In this document: positions 56,727-64,000 of the stretch, piece by piece
Numbering within the stretch: position 1 is the first letter of the stretch
How the letters are laid out: every line of letters begins with the position of its first letter
NCBI GenBank assembly: GCA_021464245.1
Contig: JADCRB010000055.1
Span: 2,448,487 to 2,512,486 of the forward strand
DNA length: 64,000 nt
Origin: Carallia brachiata
Lineage: Eukaryota; Streptophyta; Magnoliopsida; Malpighiales; Rhizophoraceae
Direction of reading: 5' to 3'
Program-made: the position numbers and the translations under genes
Notes under the pieces: model-generated
The model's input: only the letters and a program-made list of their open reading frames with translations
Told to the model about the DNA's origin: nothing
Database searches by the model: none

Positions 56727-57825
56727 GAATAAAAGTTAATTTGACCCACAACGTTTTATATTATTTTAAATTTCAACCTAACGTTTTGTTTGTTAAATTT
56801 GGTGCATAACGATACGTCCATTAGTCTAATTTGGTCTTTCCGTCTATAATATCGTTAATTCTACTGACGTAACATGACAGAATTTGACACGTCATCAATT
56901 TTTTCACGTCAACATCTGTTGCTGACATGCTGATGCGGCATATGTATAAAGGTTAATTTGACCCACAAGATTTCAGCTTATTTTAAATTTTACCCATCAC
57001 GTTTTTTTTTTGTTAAAATTAGTCCATAATGTTATATCTTTTAATCTAATTTGATCTTTTCTTATATAACGTCGTTAACTCAGCAAATATGATGCGGCCG
57101 AGTATGACACATCAATAATTTTCGTCTATGTCAACATGTCACGTTTGCAGTAAAATTTTAAAATCCAAACCAAACATTTATACTGAAAATCACACTCTAC
57201 AAATTCAAATAAAATAAAAAACTAAAATTCATAAATATATATCCACTTGAATACCTTTATTTTTTTTTTAAAAAAATAAATTAATAAAATTCAACAAAAG
57301 TCATTATTATCTTTATTTTTGAATTTTTTCTTTTTTATTATTATCACTATTTCCTCGTCAAACTATCACAGCCGCCTCCAACCATCATTAGGATTGCCAG
57401 TACAGAGTCATCTCTTTAAAAAAGAATTAATGACGTGTCAAATTTTGTCACGCTATATCAGCGAAGTTAATGACGTTAACTTCAAAAAAATCAAATTAGA
57501 TTAAAATATATAACGTTATGAATCAATTTTAATTAAAAAAAAATATTATGGGTGAAATTTAAAATAAGTTGAAATCTTGTGGGTCAAATTAACCTTTATA
57601 CCTATGTCGCGTCAATAACAGATGTTGACGTGACATACTGATGTGGAAAAATTGATGACGTGTCAAATTTTGTCATGTCACGTCAGCAGGATTAATATTC
57701 TTATGAACAGAGGACTAAATTAGACTAACGGACGTAATGTTATAAATTAAATTTAATAAAAAAAAACGTTATAAATAAAATTTAAAATCAGGTAAAATGT
57801 GATGGTTAAATTGATCTTCATTTTT
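56727..57825. mobile_element. Fold-back/MITE element, about 1.1 kb, arms of 300-400 bp
   Basis: The left arm (AAAAGTTAATTTGACCCACA, GTCCATTAGTCTAATTTGGTC, GACACGTCATCAATTTTT, CACGTCAACATCTGTT, AAAGGTTAATTTGACCCACAA) recurs inverted in the right arm (TTGTGGGTCAAATTAACCTTT, AACAGATGTTGACGTG, AAAAATTGATGACGTGTC, GACTAAATTAGACTAACGGAC, TTAAATTGATCTTC). A second GTTAATTTGACCCACAA block inside each arm suggests a nested or duplicated terminus. No transposase. Exact target duplication not resolved. Confidence 0.7.
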
Positions 57826-59300
57826 AATTTTTAACAGACTAAAGATTAACAATTTCGGTGTAAAAAAAAATCCGAAAAAAGAGAGAAAAAAAAGAAAAAA
57901 TCTGTCGTCTGGAATCCATAGATGCGTCGGCTTGAAGGGTCAGCAGGCTTCAACCGCCACACGTCAAATAGGCCCGGGTGTGTCCTTTTGTCTCGTTGCC
58001 ACAACCTCTATGGGAAAACGTAGGTAAACGAGAGACGCTAAAAAGATAGAAATTTTTTTAAATATAATTAATTAATTTATTTATAAAATAAAATATTAAA
58101 TTATTATAATTAAATTTAAAAATATTTATTATTATTTTTTTATTACAAAAATTCAACTTCTCGTTATAAAAAAAAACACTTAGATTGCAAGAAAAAACTT
58201 TTTGATATATTTCTCGTCTTATCTAGTCAGCAGAAAAAGCGGATCCTGTCAAATGTCTGTTGCGCTGCGCCCCAGTACAATATATTCGAGTAAAAATATT
58301 AATAATTTACGTACAATTTTTTTAATATAAATAATTTTTATAAATATTTGAAAAATATTTAATAATTTTATACGTGAAATTAATAATAAATTTAAAATAA
58401 TATAAATTATTAAATTATTAAATTAAAAAAATAAATATTAAATATTATCAAATAAAATAAATAAATTTATATAGTGATGCTCCAAATGTTTTCACTGAAA
58501 TTTGTTATGACTTTATTATTACGTTAAAAAATTAAAATTTTTTTAATTATGTTATTTTTTAAACTGAGTTAAACTAATTAATATTAAATAAAAAATTTAA
58601 ATAAGAAATAATTAAAATAAAAATTACCAGACTTCATGACACATAATCAAATCGAAATTCTCAGATCCCCCAATACGGTAACTTTCTATTATTATGGTTA
58701 TTAAACTGGTAACGCTTCCTTTGGCCATGTCATTAAAAATGGAAACATCATATTCTTAATATTTTGCTATAAGATATATATTTTTTTTGAGTAATATTAA
58801 AAATATTAAAAATTATATTATAAAACATTTTAAAATATTTTATTATAAAAAATTATTAATTTTTTTAATTTAATAATATTAAAAAATTAATAATTTTTTT
58901 ATAATTATATTTTAAAATATTTCATTACACAATTTTTAAAATATTTAACATTAGTTTTTAAGAAGTATTATGAGTATCAAATAAACTCAACTAAATAAAA
59001 AAAAATGTGTCTTCAATTTTTAAATTTAAAATTTAAATTTTAAACTTTAATACTTAATTTTTTCCCTTGCTGAATTAATAATTTATTTATTTGTTATAAT
59101 TATGAAGCTCTTTTACTAAATTTAACTATTAAACTATCGTTAAGAATCATGCCAAATATTTTCATTCATGATGAAAATTAAACTTGCCTAGTTCTGTAGA
59201 ATTGGAAGAAGCCACAACCCAACAGGATCATCCAAAAGTCTCTCTTTCTGCTAGTCACTTTCTCTCGGTCAGCCCACCGCGATCTCCACTTCCAGCAGCA
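57826..59300. other. AT-rich intergenic and promoter region of the 4CL-like gene
   Basis: 57890-58030 is more balanced. 58040-59170 is strongly AT-rich, with an inverted repeat of AAAAATTATTAATTTTTTTAA near 58850-58900. No gene seen. The frame is open in front of the 59301 ATG (from about 59184) but lacks an ATG. Confidence 0.45.
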
Positions 59301-62300
59301 ATGGCAGCTCAAACACCGGAAGAAGCCAAAAAACACCATCTCATTGATCCAAATACTGGGTTTTGTGCAGCAACTAAAACATTCCATAGCCTAAGACCAA
59401 AAACGCCTCTGCCACCTCTAGACGAGCCTCTCTCTATAACTCACTTCGCTTTCTCCCTCCTCAACTCCTCCACCGCCACCACCGCCACCGCCATCTCCAC
59501 GGCTTTCCTTGTCGACTCCGCAACCGGAAAAACTCTGACCTACTCTCAGTTCATCGACCAAACGTACTCGCTTTCTCTTGCTCTCAAAACTCGTTTCTCT
59601 TTCTCCAAAAACGACGTCGCTTTCATTCTCTGTCCTCCCTCGTTCCATGTCCCCATCATTTACTTCTCTCTCCTCTCTCTCGGCGTTACCGTCTCTCCCG
59701 CCAATCCACTCGCTTCCGACTCGGAGGTGGCTCACCAAGTAAACCTCTGTCAACCCAAAATCGCCTTCGCCACCGCGCAAACCGCCCATAAGCTTCCCGC
59801 CGGGTCCCTCCCTCTGGGCACCGTCCTCGTCGACTCGCCCGAGTTCCTCTCTTTCTTGAACCGGACCAATGACGGCCGAGTCAGCCAATTAGTCGATCAG
59901 GACGTCGGCCAGTCTGACCCGGCGGCGATACTTTACTCCTCCGGCACAACTGGAAAAGTCAAAGGCGTGTGTTTGACTCACCGCAACTTGATCGCGCTGA
60001 TCGGGGGTTTTTACTACAGCAAGCCCAAACCCGGAACTGACCCGAACCAACAGCCACCGGAGCCGCATCCGGTAGCGCTGTTCACGCTGCCGTTGTTTCA
60101 CGTGTTTGGTTTCTTTATGCTGATAAGAGCGGTTGCCGTCGGGATGACGCTGGTTTTGATGGAGAGGTTTGATTTTGAAGGGATGCTGAAATCCATTGAG
60201 CGCTACAAGTACTCACATGCCCGTTTCGCCGCCACTTATCGTGGCGTTGGTGAAATCCGATTTGACGAACAAGTATGATTTGAGCTCGTTGCTGGGGCTT
60301 GGCTGCGGCGGTGCGCCGTTGGGCAAAGAGGTTGCCCAGAAATTCCGTCAAAAATTCCCGCACGTGGAGATTTTTCAGGTCGGCTCTTTTCCGGGTATTT
60401 TTTTTTTTTACTGCTTTTCCGGGTTATTATAAATTATAATATAATAATCTTGATTTCTATTTTCTAAGTCGATTTACAAGTGAAAAAGACGTTAGTAAAT
60501 GATAATTGATTAGGTTACAAAACAAGAAAGTGTAGTCTAGAGACGTTCTACATTAATTTTAGTCTTTTAGTACATTATATATTTCAAAAAAACAATAAAA
60601 TAAAATGCACAGTACGTTACTCTCTCCTTTTTTTTCTCCCTCTTAATCCACTTATAAGTGGATTTTGTTGCACATTAATGCGTAAAAAATAATACGTATA
60701 TTTTGACGTGTTTATAAAGGTAAACTTAGTTTATAGTAGAAAGAAATTACTAGAAGAGATTCATATAATCAACTTCAAATTAAATTCGGGATTAAAGATT
60801 CGTTATTCTCCAAAAAATATTTAGTTGCATTCTTGACAGGGCAATGTAGGGTTAGGTTTTTTAACGACACCTTTTTTATTATTTGATTTATTTCTTTTAC
60901 CTTTAAAAACTTTTGCTTGTTGGTTCCTGGTCTTGGGGGACGATTGTGGGAAAGGGACCGACCAGGAGACTAAAAAGTCTAGTGGCTTTGACGTTCTTAC
61001 TGGTGACAGTGAATTTACATTTTTTTTTTTTTGAAATGTCGTTTGACATCAGTAGTTTACAAGTGTAACATAGCCAATTTGACCTTGTCATGTTTACGCC
61101 CCTCTACTTTGGCTATCTTCATTGAAAGTTTAGTCACTTTCTGTGTTTCTATTATGCTCTCATCTTTTTGTTTCTAAAGGCCTCTGTTTGTAGATGTTGT
61201 CAATTTTTTATTGTTCATTCTTATTTTTTATTTTTTTTATTTTTACTGTTTGTTGAATTTTTATATTTATTACTGTCAATTTTTATTTTTTTTACAAAAA
61301 TAAAAAAATAGATAGAGAAATGATAGTAAGAGAAATGATAAAAAAGAGTATGAATAGAGAGAGAAAAAGAGGAGAGAGAGAAGGTAGAGAAAGAATGAGT
61401 GTAGAGAGAAAAAGAAGAGAGAAAGAGAGTAGAGAGAGACTGAATAGAGAGAATGACAGAGAGTGAAAAGAGAGAGGGTATAGAAAGAATGAGTAGAGAG
61501 AATGTAGAGAGAGAAAAATGAGAGAGAGAGGGTAGAGAGACTGGTAAAGTGAAGAAAAAGAGAGAGAGTATAGGTAGAGAGAGAATAAGGAGAGAGAATG
61601 ATAGAGCGAGAAAAAAGAGAAGTGTGTGGGTAGAGAGTGAATGGTAGAGAGAGAAAAAGGAGAGAGAGAGGGTACAGTGAGAATGGGTAAAAAGAATGGT
61701 AGAGCAAGAAAAAAGAGATTGTGTGAGTAGAGAGAGAAAAAAGAGACAGAGAGGGTAGAGAGAAATGAGTAAAAAGAATGATAGAGTGAGAAAAAGGAAA
61801 GAAACAGTGGGTAGAGGGAGAATAAGCAAAGAGAATGGTGGAGAGAGAAAAGAGAGAGAGGCAGAGAGAGAATGAGTATAGAGAATGATAGAGAGAGAAA
61901 AAGGGGAGAGAGAGAGGATAGAGAGAGAATAAGTAGAGAGAGTGGTAGAGATAGAAAAAAAGAGGGAGGGTAGAGAGAGAAAGGGTAGAGAGAAAAAATA
62001 AAGAGGGATAAAAAGAAGATGAGTAGAGAGAGATATGGTGAAGATGGTGGATAGAGAGAGAAAAGGTTGTGAGAGAAAGTATAGAAAGAAAGTGAAAAAT
62101 AAAATGGGAAAGCATCTTTTGCTGCTTTTCCATTCTGTTTTTTTTTGAAAAATGCTTCCAATTTTTCAACAAAAAAAACAAAAAATAAAAACGATACCAA
62201 ATATATTTTCTGTTTTATTTGTAAAACATAAACAGAAAATAGAAAATAAAACCCATACCAAACGGGGCTTAAATTTTGTGTTTTTTTTTTTTTGAATTTT

Positions 62301-64000
62301 TTTCCATTCCAAATTGACTGGCGCACTAGAGTGTGTTAATGGAATTTATAACCAATTGGAAGGATGGACAGATTTGGCTTATTAGTAGATGAAATTTAGG
62401 ATTTGTTGCTAAACACTTATACTGTATTTGGATAAAATTCTTGAGAGAGAGAAAAGTGAGGGAGAGGAAAGTGGAGGAGAGAATTATTAGAGGAGATAAA
62501 TGTTTTATATTCTCTCTTGTGTTTCGAAAGAGGTGAAGGGATGGAGGAAAATTATAAATTGTTTTATTTGACAAAAGGTAAAAAGTGAGAGAGAGGAATA
62601 TAAAATGTATTAGAATAACAATTTTATTATTTAAATATTTTGTTTACGTAAATAATTTTTAAATTATGTGAACGATAATTGAGTCATTTAATAAATTTAG
62701 TAGGAGAATCAACAACTTTCCTCCTAATTTTTAGAGGATTGGTTTTGGTGAGGTAGGGAGGATTAAGGAAATTAAAAAATTTTCTCCTTCACTTTTCAAA
62801 CATTTCTCAAACATAATAATTTATTTTAATCTTCACTTTTCTCTCCCTCCCCCCTTTTCTCTCCTCCCAAACACACTGTTAATGATTCAAGTTGTTTGTT
62901 AGTCATTAAAGTTGTCTGGTGATGTTTTTCTCTGCATTTTGTTTTGCAAAGACACCGTAATAATAGCAGATTTGGCCATCTTGTCAAGTATGCTTGGAGA
63001 GTTTTTGATCGATAGTTGTCTCTTCCGCTTTGCTTTAGGGATATGGTTTGACAGAGACCGCAGGAGGGGCAGCAAGGACAATGGAGCCTGAAGAAGCAAA
63101 CGGAATGATACCGTCGGGCGTCTAACTGAAAATGTGGAAGCCAAGATCGTTGATCCGGTGACCGGAGAGCACTTGGCTCCTGGCCAGAGAGGGGAGCTAT
63201 GGTTACGAGGGCCAACAGTCATGAAAGGTACCAATCAACTGCTTTGGCTTGTTCGCAATTATTTTCTTGTTTGCTTGCCAAGGTTCAAAGTTCCATCCTT
63301 TTGGGCTGGTTATCATGAGAACCGTACTGCATGCTGTCAATTGCCAACACAGATGTGTGCTCAACATGTGCTGAAACTGAAAATCCAACCTTGCAAAGCA
63401 TTGACCCAGCACTTCTTGATTCTCAAGCCATTTTATGCAACTCTTCTCGCGTTTCAGATTAACGATTGTTCTCTAATGTGCAGAATTGCTTCACTGCAGG
63501 TTATGTAGGAGATGAGAAGGCGACTGCTGAAACCCTGGATTCAGAAGGGTGGTTGAAGACTGGCGACCTTTGTTATTTTGATTCGGAGGGGCTCCTGTAC
63601 ATTGTTGATAGGCTAAAGGAATTGATAAAGTACAAGGCCTATCAGGTGACTGGTTAACCCTTTACCCTGGATTCTTCTGGGCATAATTATATGTTCCGCT
63701 CAAGAATGCCATGGGATTGCCTTAATAATTTTTGATAAGTTTTTAGGTGCCCCCAGCTGAGTTGGAACAGTTACTTCAGGCCAATCCTAATATTGCTGAT
63801 GCTGCTGTGATTCCGTAAGTGCCAAGCCGTTTCATCTACTATTTATGCTGAAAATAGCATGTTTACTTATAGCTTCAGTGAATGAACCACAATTCAACAA
63901 AAATATTAATCCTTCTGAAATATTGGGAAGCAGCTATCCTGATGAAGATGCAGGTCAGATTCCCATGGCATATGTGGTGAGAAAACCAGGAAGCAATATT
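59301..64000 (+). CDS. 4-coumarate-CoA ligase-like acyl-activating enzyme, two frameshifts, 3' end beyond window
   Basis: Exons seen: 59301-60378, 63039-63227, 63500-63645, 63747-63814, 63934-64000+. Motifs: [19 protein letters not shown] (AMP/ATP-binding box I, about residues 210-228), [76 protein letters not shown] and PPAELEQLL. It belongs to the clade-A 4CL-like enzymes, several of which are peroxisomal and activate jasmonate precursors or p-coumarate; MAAQ...[22 protein letters not shown] suggests the At4g19010-like group (inference). Broken at two places: two bases appear missing at about 60215-60219, before [11 protein letters not shown] (stop at 60276-60278), and one base at about 63101-63110, after EEAN. 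Exon lengths 1078 and 189 are off by exactly those amounts. Otherwise splice sites and motifs are well kept: recent pseudogene or sequence errors. Confidence 0.85.
61310..62095 (+). repeat. Purine-rich minisatellite, about 790 bp, in intron 1 of the 4CL-like gene
   Basis: Nearly all A/G on the plus strand, built of irregular units around GTAGAGAGAGAATG and GAGAGAAAAAG with occasional T. It can form H-DNA-type structures in principle. The complementary strand shows long Ser/Leu/Phe-only ORFs of up to 344 codons, which are composition artefacts. Confidence 0.9.

Noticed and set aside
59418..59888. 156-codon antisense ORF over the 4CL-like exon
   Set aside because: Shadow of a GC-rich coding exon; Gly/Glu-rich with no family features.
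61221..62326. Antisense ORFs of 202, 301 and 344 codons, rich in Ser, Leu and Phe
   Set aside because: Three overlapping frames are all open because the strand is nearly pure pyrimidine; composition artefact of the minisatellite.

Overview
This is a piece of a eudicot plant nuclear genome, probably a woody species. The evidence is many short exons joined by GT-AG introns, AT-rich introns with long T tracts, organelle-targeting N-termini, plant-specific gene families (RNase J, MTERF, DUF246 O-fucosyltransferase, 4CL-like ligase, a DOXC dioxygenase relic) and plant-type SINEs and MITEs. Species cannot be named from the sequence. All exon models were read by eye from splice signals, reading phase and family conservation.

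Left part (1-20 kb). An organellar RNase J gene runs off the left edge (minus strand, 14 exons seen). An intergenic stretch with two inverted-repeat elements follows. Next is an 8-exon WD40 gene of the WDR18/IPI3/RID3 family (plus strand). From 12.4 to 20.2 kb I find no intact gene. The region holds a duplicated TATA/leader-like block, a four-copy array of exon-like units, and a tandem duplication carrying two decayed copies of an SRG1-type 2-oxoglutarate/Fe(II) dioxygenase.

Middle part (20-44 kb). The genes are: an adenylate-kinase-7-like gene with an unusual P-loop and a 583-bp triplication in intron 1; an intronless MTERF gene (minus); NOP56 (plus); a 950-bp hAT-type non-autonomous transposon with a perfect 8-bp target duplication; a canonical adenylate kinase (plus) with a SINE in intron 5; and an M18 aspartyl aminopeptidase (minus).

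Right part (44-64 kb). The genes are: a DUF246 O-fucosyltransferase (plus) with an odd N-terminal frame change; mitochondrial pyruvate carrier MPC1 (plus); a WDR74/NSA1 WD40 gene (minus) with a 1-nt frameshift in exon 7; a transposon-rich AT desert with a large fold-back element; and a 4-coumarate-CoA-ligase-like gene (plus) with two frameshifts and an 800-bp purine-rich minisatellite in intron 1, cut by the right edge.

The genes do not form a pathway. Three of them (RID3/IPI3, NOP56, WDR74/NSA1) are nucleolar ribosome-assembly factors, and two have telo-box motifs just upstream. I found no prokaryotic-style system, CRISPR array, tRNA or rRNA. The notable content is the mobile elements with readable target-site duplications, the recent intronic triplication, the dioxygenase relics and the cluster of frame disruptions toward the right end.
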